Shown here in pieces: positions 39,072 through 47,612 of a stretch of 49,358 nucleotides of DNA; positions within the stretch are counted from its first letter, which is position 1, and each line of letters opens with the position of its first letter. The DNA lies in contig CALDOK010000410.1 in assembly GCA_937912125.1 (NCBI GenBank), positions 1 through 49,358 on the forward strand, given 5' to 3'. Origin of the DNA: an uncultured Pseudomonadota bacterium. GTDB taxonomy: Bacteria > Myxococcota_A > UBA796 > JAFGLY01. The notes under the pieces are model-generated. The model searched no databases. It was not told where the DNA came from and saw only the letters and a program-made list of their open reading frames with translations. The translations under genes and the position numbers were made by a program.

Positions 39072-39101
39072 GGCCCGAAGCTTCACGCTTCGGGCCTTCT
39101 T
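39072..39101 (+). terminator. Intrinsic terminator after the tRNA pair
   Basis: A perfect 10-bp stem, GGCCCGAAGC (39072-39081) with GCTTCGGGCC (39087-39096), has a five-base loop and is followed by TTCTT. It begins 7 bases after the tRNA-Glu CCA. Confidence 0.85.
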
Positions 39102-39245
39102 CGTGGTGGCGCGGGAGACGCAGCCGCCAGGCCCCCTTGGTCTCGCCGGGCTGGGTGGCGCGCGTTAGGAGGCAGGCCCAAACGGGTCCGCCGTAGACGG
39201 TCTTGGCGGGCTCCACGCAGGGTTCCTTGCGCACCAGGAGTCGGT

Positions 39246-40181
39246 ATGCCTCAGCACTTCGTGTCCCTGTTCGACAAGAGCACCGAAGAACTTCGCGCGC
39301 TCTTGGATCTCGCCCGGATGATGAAGCTCAACCCGCGGGCGTTCTCGGATGTCTGCGCGGGCCAGAGCCTGGCCATGATCTTCCAGAAGCCCTCCCTGCG
39401 CACCCGGGTGAGCTTCGAGGTAGGCATGACCCAGATGGGCGGCCACGCGCTCTACCTGGGGCCCAAGGACATCCAGCTCCATCGCGGCGAGACCATCGCC
39501 GATACCGCCGCGGTGTTGTCCCGCTACTGCGACGGCATCATGGCCCGCGTGTTCTCCCACGACGACATCCTGGCGCTTGCAGAGCACGCCACCGTGCCTG
39601 TGGTCAACGGCCTGTCTGATCTGCTGCATCCCTGCCAGGTGCTCTGCGACCTGCTCACCATCCACGAGAAGTTCGGTCGCCTCGAGGGCCTCAAGCTCGC
39701 CTACATCGGCGACGGCAACAACATGGCCCACTCGCTGCTCTACGGCGGCGCGCGCTTCGGCATGACCGTGGCGGTCTGCCATCCCCGCGGCTACGCCCCC
39801 GACGCCGACGTGGTCGCCGACGCTCGCGCGCTGGCCGCCACCTCCGGTGGGGCCATCCAGATCACCGAGGATCCCCAGGAAGGCGTCTGCGACGCAGACA
39901 TCGTCTACACCGATGTCTGGGCCAGCATGGGTCAGGAGTCGCAGCATGCCGAGCGCCTGGCCCGCTTCGAGGGCTTCCAGGTCAACGCCGTCCTGATGGC
40001 CCAGGCCCGGCCCAGCGCCATCTTCATGCACTGCCTGCCCGCCCACCGGGGCGAAGAGGTCAGCGCCGAGGTCATCGACGGGCCCCAGTCCGTGGTCTTC
40101 GACGAGGCCGAGAACCGCCTGCACGCTCAGAAGGCCATCCTGGCTCGCTACATGGGCAACGCCCGTCCACGCGGCGTGTGA
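39246..40181 (+). CDS. argF: Ornithine carbamoyltransferase
   Basis: 311 residues from ATG at 39246 with AGGAG upstream. Carbamoyl-phosphate site 'KPSLRTRVSFEVGM' (S-L-R-T-R in place of the more usual S-T-R-T-R), 'HPCQVLCDLLTI', ornithine-side 'YTDVWASMGQE', and 'MHCLPAHRGEEVS' are all present. It makes citrulline in arginine biosynthesis. No other arginine gene is adjacent. It lies ~145 bases after the tRNA terminator, in which no clear promoter was found. Confidence 0.94.
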   Translation: MPQHFVSLFDKSTEELRALLDLARMMKLNPRAFSDVCAGQSLAMIFQKPSLRTRVSFEVGMTQMGGHALYLGPKDIQLHRGETIADTAAVLSRYCDGIMARVFSHDDILALAEHATVPVVNGLSDLLHPCQVLCDLLTIHEKFGRLEGLKLAYIGDGNNMAHSLLYGGARFGMTVAVCHPRGYAPDADVVADARALAATSGGAIQITEDPQEGVCDADIVYTDVWASMGQESQHAERLARFEGFQVNAVLMAQARPSAIFMHCLPAHRGEEVSAEVIDGPQSVVFDEAENRLHAQKAILARYMGNARPRGV

Positions 40182-40253
40182 TAGGCTCACCTCCCGCTTC
40201 GGCCCCAGCCTGGCCGTAGCTGAGGTTGTTCACCCCTCCCAGGGAGTCTCGAG

Positions 40254-41003
40254 GTGGCGCGAGCCTTTCTCCAGATCGTCGCCGGCCACAGGGCGGGCAC
40301 CCAGATCCCGGTGCCCGAGACCGTGCCGTTGGTGATCGGTCGCAAGAAGGGCGACGTGGTCCTGGACGATCCCTTGGTCAGCGGGGTGCATGCCCGCATC
40401 ATCCTTCGGGACGACCAGTGGGTCATCCAGGACCTGTCCAGCACCAACGGCACCATGGTCGATGGCCGCCTGGTCCGGGAAGCCACGCTGCGCCCGGGCA
40501 ACGAGATCGCCATCGGGTCCTGCCGCATGATCCTCTTCTTGGGGTCCGACGAAGACGTCGCCTCGGCGGATCGGCGCAGCGCCGCTCAGCAGCAACTGGA
40601 CATCGCCTGGCTGCTGGACGAAGAGCTGGTGGACATCAAGAAGGGCGGCGCCGACCAGACCCGCAGCCACGGCGACGTCATCGGTCAGGACCTGCGCCTG
40701 CCCCCTGGCATGAACGCGGTGTTCGAGGCGGTGGCCGGGCCCGATGCCGGCAAGGTCTTCCGCTTCACCCGGGGCACTGTCACGATCGGGCGCAGGGCAG
40801 GGGAGATCCCTCTCACCGACGCCGAGGTCTCACGCAGGCACACGGTCATCGAGGTCTTCGGCCGGGGCATGATCTACATGCGCGACCTAGGCTCCACCAA
40901 CGGCACCTTCCACAACGGGCGCCGCATGGGCCTGGGCCGCCTGCGCACCGGCGACACCATCGGTGTGGGCCGCACGGTGTTGAAGCTGCACGTCAAGGCT
41001 TGA
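40254..41003 (+). CDS. Protein with two FHA domains
   Basis: 249 residues from GTG at 40254 (AGGGAG at 40241-40246). FHA domain 1 at ~25-95: 'VIGRKKGDVVLDDPLVSGVHARI' and 'DLSSTNGTMVDG'. A ~50-residue linker follows, then FHA domain 2 at ~155-245: 'TIGRRAGEIPLTDAEVSRRHTVIEV' and 'DLGSTNGTFHNG'. Both keep the Gly-Arg, Ser-His and Thr-Asn-Gly residues for phosphothreonine binding. It probably links Ser/Thr kinase signalling to another partner; no kinase is in this window. Convergent with the HEAT gene, 3 bases between ends. Confidence 0.9.
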   Translation: MARAFLQIVAGHRAGTQIPVPETVPLVIGRKKGDVVLDDPLVSGVHARIILRDDQWVIQDLSSTNGTMVDGRLVREATLRPGNEIAIGSCRMILFLGSDEDVASADRRSAAQQQLDIAWLLDEELVDIKKGGADQTRSHGDVIGQDLRLPPGMNAVFEAVAGPDAGKVFRFTRGTVTIGRRAGEIPLTDAEVSRRHTVIEVFGRGMIYMRDLGSTNGTFHNGRRMGLGRLRTGDTIGVGRTVLKLHVKA

Positions 41004-41006
41004 TGC

Positions 41007-41705
41007 CTACTGCTGGTTCGCGTACCAGCGCATCCAGGCCTGGATCTGTTCGGCGCGGTTGCGACCGTCGGACCACGACACGCCGCTGACCTGCTCCAGG
41101 GACACCAGGGCGGCATCGATGATGTTGGCGTCGGACTCGTCCAGGCAGCGGATGAGGGCGGGCAAGGCCGACTTGTCCTGGCTGGTTCCCAGCGCCACCA
41201 CGAAGTGCCGCCGGACCCAGAGGGGCTCGCCCCGGTAGAAGTTCGACGGGTCTTCGAGGGCGCGCACCAGATAGGGCACCGCCTCGGGAGACCCTAGCAG
41301 TGCCAGGGCGTCAGCGGCGGTGGCCCTGACGATGACCGCGGGATCCTCCAGCAGGGCGGCGATCTTGGCGGCCTGGGAGGGGTCGCCGCTATCGCCCAGG
41401 GCCATGGCCGCGGCGGCGCGGATGCCCGAGATGTCGTCGGCCAGCAGGCGCTGCAGGGCGAGCACGCCGGGCGGGCTGTGGATCTTGCCCAGGACCCGGA
41501 TGATCACCCAGCGCTGGCGCGCATCGGTGGCCGGGTCTTCGGCCATGGCGATCAGCTCGTCGCCGTAGCCGGTGCGCACCAGATCATCGAAGGCCGCCTG
41601 ACGCTGGTCCTGGGGCAGATCGCCGTTCGAGGCCTGTACGATCAGCTCGTCGAGGCCGGCCTGTGCGGAGACCACCAAGAAGAGGAGGGGGAGCAGGCTG
41701 ACCAT
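41007..41705 (-). CDS. Exported HEAT-repeat protein
   Basis: 232 residues from ATG at 41705. Signal peptide 'LLPLLFLVVSAQA'. The mature protein is a row of HEAT/PBS-lyase-type repeats ('QRWVIIRVLGKIHSPPGVLALQRLLA', 'AAAMALGDSGDPSQAAKIAALLED', 'AADALALLGSPEAVPYLVRALED') ending in a Trp/Arg-rich tail. It is probably a periplasmic protein-binding scaffold; the partner is unknown. Confidence 0.8.
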   Translation of the reverse strand: MVSLLPLLFLVVSAQAGLDELIVQASNGDLPQDQRQAAFDDLVRTGYGDELIAMAEDPATDARQRWVIIRVLGKIHSPPGVLALQRLLADDISGIRAAAAMALGDSGDPSQAAKIAALLEDPAVIVRATAADALALLGSPEAVPYLVRALEDPSNFYRGEPLWVRRHFVVALGTSQDKSALPALIRCLDESDANIIDAALVSLEQVSGVSWSDGRNRAEQIQAWMRWYANQQ

Positions 41706-41818
41706 GGGAGCCTCGGGCGGGGGACCGCGCAGGCTTAACCCGGCGTTGCCCGTTCGTAGCCCTCTGTCGGGCCGCGGGCCCGGGAGGCGCCGCTACCGGC
41801 CATCCCGAGCTGCGCCCA

Positions 41819-42943
41819 TCAGAGCTCGAGGCCCGCCCGCACGTCGCCTTCCAGGAAGCCGTCGAGCTCCTGGGCCAGCTCCACTGCCCGGGGATCGTCG
41901 GTGGACGGCAAGACGGGCCGCAGCAGCAGGTAGAGGTGCCCCCGCGTGCCGTCGGCCTTGGCGACACCTCGACCCTGGAGCCGCAACTCCATGCCGTTGC
42001 GTGCCCCCGCCGGGACGCGAACCTTGAGCTCGCCGTCTGGGGTGGGGACCGTGATCTGGGCGCCGGCCATGGCCTCGCCGATGGTGACAGGCACCTCGAG
42101 CTCGAGGTCATCGCCGCGGCGCTTGAGGAGCGGGTGGGGCAGGAGGTGTACCGTCACCAGCAGGTTGCCCGGCGGGCCCCCGCTGCGACCCTCGCCCCCC
42201 AGGCCCTTCAGCCTGAGCACCTTGCCGTCCTCCACGCCCGGCGGGATGCGCACGCGCAGACGCTTCTGGGCCGTGGTGCGCCCAGCGCCCGCACAGGTGG
42301 AGCACTCCTGAGCGAAGGTGACGCCACTGCCTGCGCAGCGGTCGCAGAGCACCACCGCCTGCATCCCGAAGCGGTTCTGGGTGACCCGGCCGGTGCCCCT
42401 GCAGGCGCTGCACGCCTGCTTGCCCGTGCCGCCGTCGCCTCCGCAGGCGACGCAGGACTCGGGGCGCCGCAGCTGGATCATGGTGTCGCCGCCCCGGATG
42501 GCTGTGAGCAGCTCGATCTCGACGCTGACCTCGACGTCAGGCCCGCGCCGGCGCACCGTGACCGACTCGCCCCAGCCGCTCCTGCCCCTACGCCGGGGAC
42601 CGCCGCCGGTGAACATGGTGCCGAACAGCTCGTCCAGGGAGACCCCTCCGCCGCCGAAGCCTGCGCCCCCACCCGAGCCCCGGGCCGCGGAGCGGTACAG
42701 GCGCGCCCGGTCGGCATCGAAGCCCACCTTGAGCGCCTCCTCGCCGAATTCATCGTACCAGCTGCGCCGTTGCTCGTCGGAGAGCACCTCGTAGGCCGCG
42801 TTGATCTCCTTGAAGTGGGTCTCGGCGTCGGCCTCTTTGCTCACATCGGGGTGGTAGCGGCGCGCCAGGGTCTTGAATGACTTCCGGATCGCCGCCTGGT
42901 CTGCGTCCTTGGGGACGCCCAGGATCTCGTACAAGTTTCGCAT
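41819..42943 (-). CDS. dnaJ: Chaperone DnaJ
   Basis: 374 residues from ATG at 42943. J domain ('YEILGVPKDADQAAIRKSFKTLARRYHPDVS') with HPD, a Gly-rich segment (GSGGGAGFGGGG), then four C-x-x-C-x-G-x-G zinc repeats (CVACGGDG, CSACRGTG, CDRCAGSG, CSTCAGAG). C-terminal substrate domains follow ('RIPPGVEDGKVLRLKGLGGEG', 'GRGVAKADGTRGHLYLLL'). It is a full type A DnaJ that delivers substrates to DnaK; grpE and dnaK are not adjacent. A long inverted repeat lies in the upstream region. Confidence 0.93.
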   Translation of the reverse strand: MRNLYEILGVPKDADQAAIRKSFKTLARRYHPDVSKEADAETHFKEINAAYEVLSDEQRRSWYDEFGEEALKVGFDADRARLYRSAARGSGGGAGFGGGGVSLDELFGTMFTGGGPRRRGRSGWGESVTVRRRGPDVEVSVEIELLTAIRGGDTMIQLRRPESCVACGGDGGTGKQACSACRGTGRVTQNRFGMQAVVLCDRCAGSGVTFAQECSTCAGAGRTTAQKRLRVRIPPGVEDGKVLRLKGLGGEGRSGGPPGNLLVTVHLLPHPLLKRRGDDLELEVPVTIGEAMAGAQITVPTPDGELKVRVPAGARNGMELRLQGRGVAKADGTRGHLYLLLRPVLPSTDDPRAVELAQELDGFLEGDVRAGLEL

Positions 42944-43005
42944 GGTGCGACGCTCCCGTGTCTGCCTTCCACAAGCTATTCGCGGCCTGCGGCGTGGAAA
43001 GGGGA

Positions 43006-43043
43006 CAGCGCAGCCTGCCGGATAACGCGGTGAGGCTGCGCTG
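43006..43043. repeat. 11-bp perfect inverted repeat between dnaJ and the M30-like gene
   Basis: CAGCGCAGCCT at 43006-43016 and AGGCTGCGCTG at 43033-43043 are perfect complements with a 16-base loop. It does not resemble CIRCE (TTAGCACTC-N9). It could be an operator shared by the divergent genes or a hairpin in the dnaJ leader. Confidence 0.7.
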
Positions 43044-43060
43044 ATGCCGCAACTGCCGCA

Positions 43061-43090
43061 TTGACGGGCCTGAAAGCCTCGTGGTATTCG
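43061..43090 (+). promoter_or_regulatory. Candidate promoter of the M30-like lipoprotein gene
   Basis: TTGACG at 43061-43066 and TATTCG at 43085-43090 are separated by 18 bases; a second -10-like TATCGG is at 43095. The gene starts at 43154. Confidence 0.35.
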
Positions 43091-43153
43091 GTGGTATCGG
43101 CTTGGCCGCACGGCCAGGCCACGGGACCGCCTCGTCCGGTCCACGGAGGTACC

Positions 43154-45910
43154 ATGCGCGCGCTTCGACTCACTTTGCTCGGCTCCCTGATCGCGATGAC
43201 CGGCTGCGATGCCTGCAACGACGATGATCCCTGGTGCCACGGCTGCCACCAACCCGATGGCGACACCGACACCGACACCGACGGTGACACCGACACCGAC
43301 GCCGACGGCGACACCGACGCCGACGCCGACGCCGATCAGTTCTTCGACAACCCGGGCGACGTGGTGACCGTCGACAACGAGGACGGCGCGGAGATCGCCG
43401 TGGACCTCAGCGACCTCAGCGGCGACTCCAACAAGGACCAGCAGTTCTACGCCGTGTTCGTCAACGGCGGCACGGGCAGCGCTGGCTTCGAGAACTGGTA
43501 CACCGTGACCGAAGACAGCCGCAGCGCTCGTCCTGTGGCGCCGGCTCTGCCCGCCACCGAGCGCGCGGTCACCCCCTACCTCCAGAACCTGCGCCGCTGG
43601 AAGGCCGAACGAGAGCAAGCCGGCCAGCAGCAGCCCCCGCCACCGCCCCCGCCCGATCTCCAGGTGGGCGTGACCAGCGACCAGTTCCAGGTGCGTGACG
43701 ACCTGGCCAACTCCGGCTCGTTCGAGACCCTCAACGCCACCCTGGTCGCCCTGGGCGAGACCGTCGCCATCTGGGTCGACGCCTCCGTGCCGCTGGACTG
43801 GGACCACGAGTGCGACGGGATCATCGACGAGTACGATCCCAACGGCGCCTTCGGCTTCGACAACTGCGACCTCGAGACCATCGCCGGCATCGTCGATGCC
43901 AACATCATGGTCAACCTCGAGGCCCTGCTTGGCGACTTCAGCGATGTCAACGCCGACCAGCGGGTCACCGTGCTCATCACCCCGGTGCTCAACCGCCTGC
44001 CGCGCTCCGCCACCGATCCCGACGACTGGGCCGCGGTCTTCGAGTCCTACGCCGATCCCGAGGTCGATCTCACCGAGTACGACCCCGACGAGAACCCGAT
44101 CTCCGACTACCAGGAGATCATCTACGTCTTCGCGCCCGACCCCTACGGCTACTACAACAACGACTTCGTCACCACGGTGGATGCCTACACCAGCATGTCC
44201 CTGGCGGCTCAGATCGCGGCCGAGACCACCCACCTGATCGTCTACAACCAGAAGGTCCTCGAGCGCGGTGGCACCGACGAGGAAGACTGGCTGATGTTGG
44301 GCCTGGGCGCGGTGGCGGCGGACCAGTGCGGCTTCGGCGCCATCTACTTCGACGACGCCTGGGAGTACCTGGACGCCCCCCACCTGCACGGCCTGACCAA
44401 CGAGTCCGAGGACGGCTCGCTGTCCCTCGAGGGCCGCGGCGCCCAGTACCTCTTCCTGCGCTGGCTGGTGGACGTGTTCGGCGCCGAGGTGCTCAGCGCC
44501 ATCGTGCAGACCGACCAGGTCGGCGTCGACGCTGTGGTCGAGGCGGTCATGGGCCTGGGCGGCCCCGCGACCTTCGAGGAGATCGTGGTGCAGTGGCAGG
44601 TGGCCATGCTCACCAGCGGGGTCACCAACGTCGACGGCGACAGCCTGATGGACGTCTCCGAGTGGCCGTCGTACGGCTCCGCCGAGTTCATCGACGCCCC
44701 CACCGAGCCCCCGGAGACCCCCACCATCGGCACCTACTACGGCGCCAACGGCTACCAGCGGGGCATCGACTTCGGCGGGCCCAACGTCTACGTCGAGGGC
44801 GGCACCACCGCCGATCCCTACGAGAACACCTCCCTGCGGGTCACCCTGGGCAACACCGATCACGCCACATACGTGCAGGGCTTCGAGTTCTACGGCCACA
44901 TGGTCGGCGGCTACGCCTCCTCGGTGGTGCGGCTCAAGGCCATCCCCTACGATGGCGCTACCCTGAACGTCGCGCCTTCGGGCGAGTCTTTCTTGGGGGC
45001 GGTCATCCGCTGGAACGACCCCACCAACGAAGACGTCGCGGTGGAAGAGATCTACTCCTCCTCGGTCACCAACTCGGTCCCGCTGCCCGCCCTGCCCGAA
45101 GACGGCACGCCCATCTACGGCGTCGGCGAGATCGGCGGCGTCTGGCAGATCGCCAGCTATGATCCCGACGAGCTGCGCAGCGACATGGACTTCTACGACA
45201 CGGATCGCTGGACCATCGATCTCAGCGATCGCCCCCTAGGCTCGAACGTGCGCGTACACATCTGGCTCGACCGTCACTACGAGAACGCCGACGGCGACAT
45301 CGCCCCCTTCGATCCCTGGCTGGCGGTCGTCCCCATCGCCTATGTCCCCACCCCCAACGAGACCGTCACCACCCGCGCCAGCTGCCCGGACGCCGACGGC
45401 ATCAACTTCGCCTACCCCACGTCCATCATCGAGTACCTCTACTACCAGCAGGTCCTCGCCCACGGCCCCGTCTCCAGCGCGGTGATCGACATGGGCTCGG
45501 GCACTGGTAAGAAGAAGACCCTGGACTTCGACCCCTGCGGCCTGCCCCCCGAGGACACCGGCGCGGTGCTCGACTGCTCCAACGACTGGGATCGCGACGG
45601 CGTCGCCGACGCCGACGAGCCGCTGCCTGGCACCTTCTACCAGCAGGTGTTGGTGGAGATGTGCTCCCACGATCCCGGCCTCATCGACAGCGATGTCTGG
45701 GACGTGAGCTGGTTCGACGCCGACACCCTGGACGTGGACGAGAACCCCTCGAAGGACCTCATCCTGAACACAGGCGGCGCGGCCCACGACTCGGGCGAGG
45801 AGGCCTTCCTCGACGTCACCCTCGAGGGCGGCCAGACCTACCTGCTGATCGTCAGCGGTGGCACCGACCAGGGCGTGTACGAGTTCACCATGCGCGAGAT
45901 CCCCGGCTAA
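43154..45910 (+). CDS. M30-peptidase-like lipoprotein with degenerate active site
   Basis: 918 residues from ATG at 43154 (GGAGGT upstream; the frame is open from 43061). Signal peptide with lipobox AMTGC, a Cys-rich segment, an Asp-Thr/Ala-Asp repeat tail (~residues 35-60) and a Pro run near 155. Residues ~330-500 match the layout of M30 (hyicolysin-like) metallopeptidases as I know it: the zinc helix then 'IVYNQKVLERGGTDEEDWLMLGLGAVAA' and 'RGAQYLFLRWLVDVFG'. The HExxH motif is A-E-T-T-H at 356-360, without the first His, and the expected Glu in the following helix is Gly. It is probably a surface pseudoprotease. The C-terminal ~150 residues are beta-rich. Confidence 0.72.
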   Translation: MRALRLTLLGSLIAMTGCDACNDDDPWCHGCHQPDGDTDTDTDGDTDTDADGDTDADADADQFFDNPGDVVTVDNEDGAEIAVDLSDLSGDSNKDQQFYAVFVNGGTGSAGFENWYTVTEDSRSARPVAPALPATERAVTPYLQNLRRWKAEREQAGQQQPPPPPPPDLQVGVTSDQFQVRDDLANSGSFETLNATLVALGETVAIWVDASVPLDWDHECDGIIDEYDPNGAFGFDNCDLETIAGIVDANIMVNLEALLGDFSDVNADQRVTVLITPVLNRLPRSATDPDDWAAVFESYADPEVDLTEYDPDENPISDYQEIIYVFAPDPYGYYNNDFVTTVDAYTSMSLAAQIAAETTHLIVYNQKVLERGGTDEEDWLMLGLGAVAADQCGFGAIYFDDAWEYLDAPHLHGLTNESEDGSLSLEGRGAQYLFLRWLVDVFGAEVLSAIVQTDQVGVDAVVEAVMGLGGPATFEEIVVQWQVAMLTSGVTNVDGDSLMDVSEWPSYGSAEFIDAPTEPPETPTIGTYYGANGYQRGIDFGGPNVYVEGGTTADPYENTSLRVTLGNTDHATYVQGFEFYGHMVGGYASSVVRLKAIPYDGATLNVAPSGESFLGAVIRWNDPTNEDVAVEEIYSSSVTNSVPLPALPEDGTPIYGVGEIGGVWQIASYDPDELRSDMDFYDTDRWTIDLSDRPLGSNVRVHIWLDRHYENADGDIAPFDPWLAVVPIAYVPTPNETVTTRASCPDADGINFAYPTSIIEYLYYQQVLAHGPVSSAVIDMGSGTGKKKTLDFDPCGLPPEDTGAVLDCSNDWDRDGVADADEPLPGTFYQQVLVEMCSHDPGLIDSDVWDVSWFDADTLDVDENPSKDLILNTGGAAHDSGEEAFLDVTLEGGQTYLLIVSGGTDQGVYEFTMREIPG
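43260..43335 (+). repeat. Six-base repeat array encoding Asp-Thr/Asp-Ala
   Basis: Near-tandem GACACC and GACGCC units with occasional GACGGC/GACGGT encode the acidic Asp-Thr, Asp-Ala and Asp-Gly linker after the lipoprotein signal. Such arrays are frequent in deltaproteobacterial surface lipoproteins. Confidence 0.85.
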
Positions 45911-45932
45911 GACGACGGGACCAGGCCGCCCC

Positions 45933-46814
45933 ATGGAGACTCCGCGCGAGCGCGGGCGCAGCATCGCCCTGTTCGTGGCCACCCTGGCGTCCATGTACTG
46001 GTCGCAGGGGGGGCTCGAGGCCTTCCGCGACATGAACGTGGCGCTGAACGCCGCGGCCTACACTGGCGCGCTGATGTCCATCCTGCTCGCCCACGAGCTG
46101 GCCCACTATGTGGTAGCCCTGCGCCACGGCTTCAGGCTGTCTTTGCCCTACTTCATCCCGCTGCCCTTCGGCTTCGGCACCCTGGGGGCGGTGATCCAGC
46201 TGCGCAGCCTGCCCCGCAGTCGCACGGCCCTGCTGGAGATGGGGGTGGCTGGCCCCTTGGCGGGCGCAGTGGTGGCCTTCGTGATGCTGGCCATCGGGCT
46301 TCGCTTCACCGGCCCGGACATCGCCCTCGAGCCTGGCGCCACCTACCTCATCTTCTCCGATCCCTGGGTGGTGAAGCTCCTGGGCGCGGCGGTCGCGGGC
46401 GCGGCCCCGGGGCGCTACGCCGAGCTTCACCCCGTGGCCTTGGCCGGGTGGGTGGGCTGTCTGGTCACCTCCATCAACCTGCTGCCCCTGGGCCAGGCGG
46501 ACGGCGGACACATCATGGGTGCCATCACGCCGCGGTGGGGCCGCCGCATCAGCTGGGCGGTGATCGTCGCCATGCTGGTGGCCGGCGTGCTGGTCTGGCC
46601 CGGTTGGGCCGTGTGGGCGGGCGTCCTGCTGCTCCTGGGCGCCTGGCGCAACCTGGCGGTGCCGGAGCTCCCCACGCTCACTCCGCGGGCGCGCTGGCTC
46701 GCCGTGTCTGCGCTGGTGGTGCTGATCATGACCTTCATGCCCCGCCCCATCGAGCTCGAGGAGGTCCCAGCTCCCCCGCAGGCCGCCGAAGCGGCCCTGA
46801 TCCACCCCGAGTGA
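45933..46814 (+). CDS. M50-family (site-2-type) membrane metalloprotease
   Basis: 293 residues from ATG at 45933, about 20 bases after the M30-like gene. Zinc helix HELAH at 54-58 in a membrane segment, then 'LPYFIPLPFGFGTLGAVIQLRS' and 'LLEMGVAGPLAGAVVAF', typical of S2P. The third ligand region is 'INLLPLGQADGGHIMGAI' with the Asp kept. About six to seven membrane helices, no PDZ domain. It cuts substrates within the membrane. The closeness to the M30-like lipoprotein suggests joint expression, but a substrate cannot be inferred. Confidence 0.88.
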   Translation: METPRERGRSIALFVATLASMYWSQGGLEAFRDMNVALNAAAYTGALMSILLAHELAHYVVALRHGFRLSLPYFIPLPFGFGTLGAVIQLRSLPRSRTALLEMGVAGPLAGAVVAFVMLAIGLRFTGPDIALEPGATYLIFSDPWVVKLLGAAVAGAAPGRYAELHPVALAGWVGCLVTSINLLPLGQADGGHIMGAITPRWGRRISWAVIVAMLVAGVLVWPGWAVWAGVLLLLGAWRNLAVPELPTLTPRARWLAVSALVVLIMTFMPRPIELEEVPAPPQAAEAALIHPE

Positions 46815-46844
46815 TATGCCTGGCGGCAGCCCCCGGGAGTCCCC

Positions 46845-47609
46845 ATGGCCCGCAGCACATCTTGGATGCCCCTCGCCCTGGGTGTGGTGTTGGTCGGCGC
46901 GGTGGTGGGCCTGGCCCGGTTCGCCTCCGTTCGAGTGGGTGAAGGCCTGCAGGGCGTGGCCCAGGTGATCCCCAGGCCCCCGGATCTCGAGGACCCGCTG
47001 GCGGGCGACCCTGCGTTCGCGGTGCTCGACCCTGTAGTCGGCCCCCAGGACGACCCTGGCTCCCCCGATGAGCCGCAGCTCGACCTCGAGTACCCCACCG
47101 AGCGGGACTGGCTCTTCCTCCAGGGCGTGATGCGCGACGGTACGCCCGAGGCTCGACGTTCAGCGGCCAAGGCCCTGGTGGTCATGGGGCGTATGCAGGG
47201 GGTGCCGATGCTCTTCGAGGCTGCGCGCCAGCCCGACGCCGACGCCGATCTATTCTGCCTGGCGGCCCTGGACGTCTTGCGGATGCAGCGCTGGGACGAG
47301 GCGCTGCCTGCCCTGCTGCAGGTGATGCTCGACGAGACCGCTCCGCCGAGCCAGCAGTGTCGGTCCGAGGTCTCCGACCGCTTCGCGGTGGCGGGTGGGC
47401 GCGATCCCGAGCGCCTGGCCGCCCTGGCCGAACACGAAGACCCGCTGGTCCGCGGCTTCGTGGCCGCCTACCTGCTGGACGTGGACCCCTCAGGGTACGG
47501 CGAGCTGCTGGCGCGGCTGGCCCAGGACCCTGACGCCACGGTCCGCCAGCGGGCTGGAGCCAGCGGCGAACAGGTCGCGACCCAATCTGACCCACCCGAC
47601 GCGGAGTGA
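46845..47609 (+). CDS. Membrane-anchored HEAT-like repeat protein
   Basis: 254 residues from ATG at 46845. One N-terminal membrane helix (LALGVVLVGAVVGLARF), a ~50-residue Pro/Asp-rich linker, then HEAT-like helices ('ARRSAAKALVVMGRMQGVPMLFEAA', 'LAALAEHEDPLVRGFVAAYLLDVD', 'ELLARLAQDPDATVRQRAG'). The membrane helix and linker place the repeats in the periplasm. Same strand as the M50 gene (30-base gap) and 3 bases before the next gene. Confidence 0.75.
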   Translation: MARSTSWMPLALGVVLVGAVVGLARFASVRVGEGLQGVAQVIPRPPDLEDPLAGDPAFAVLDPVVGPQDDPGSPDEPQLDLEYPTERDWLFLQGVMRDGTPEARRSAAKALVVMGRMQGVPMLFEAARQPDADADLFCLAALDVLRMQRWDEALPALLQVMLDETAPPSQQCRSEVSDRFAVAGGRDPERLAALAEHEDPLVRGFVAAYLLDVDPSGYGELLARLAQDPDATVRQRAGASGEQVATQSDPPDAE

Positions 47610-47612
47610 ACC

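Noticed and set aside
43006..43043. CIRCE element for HrcA
   Set aside because: The arms are CAGCGCAGCCT, not TTAGCACTC, and the spacer is 16 instead of 9.
43260..43335. CRISPR or satellite array
   Set aside because: Units are six bases, in frame, and encode the acidic linker of a lipoprotein.
43061..44899. Very long open frame on the minus strand opposite the M30-like gene, continuous with dnaJ
   Set aside because: It is a shadow produced by G/C third-position bias. The plus strand has the signal peptide, lipobox and protease-like domain, and dnaJ has a normal start at 42943.
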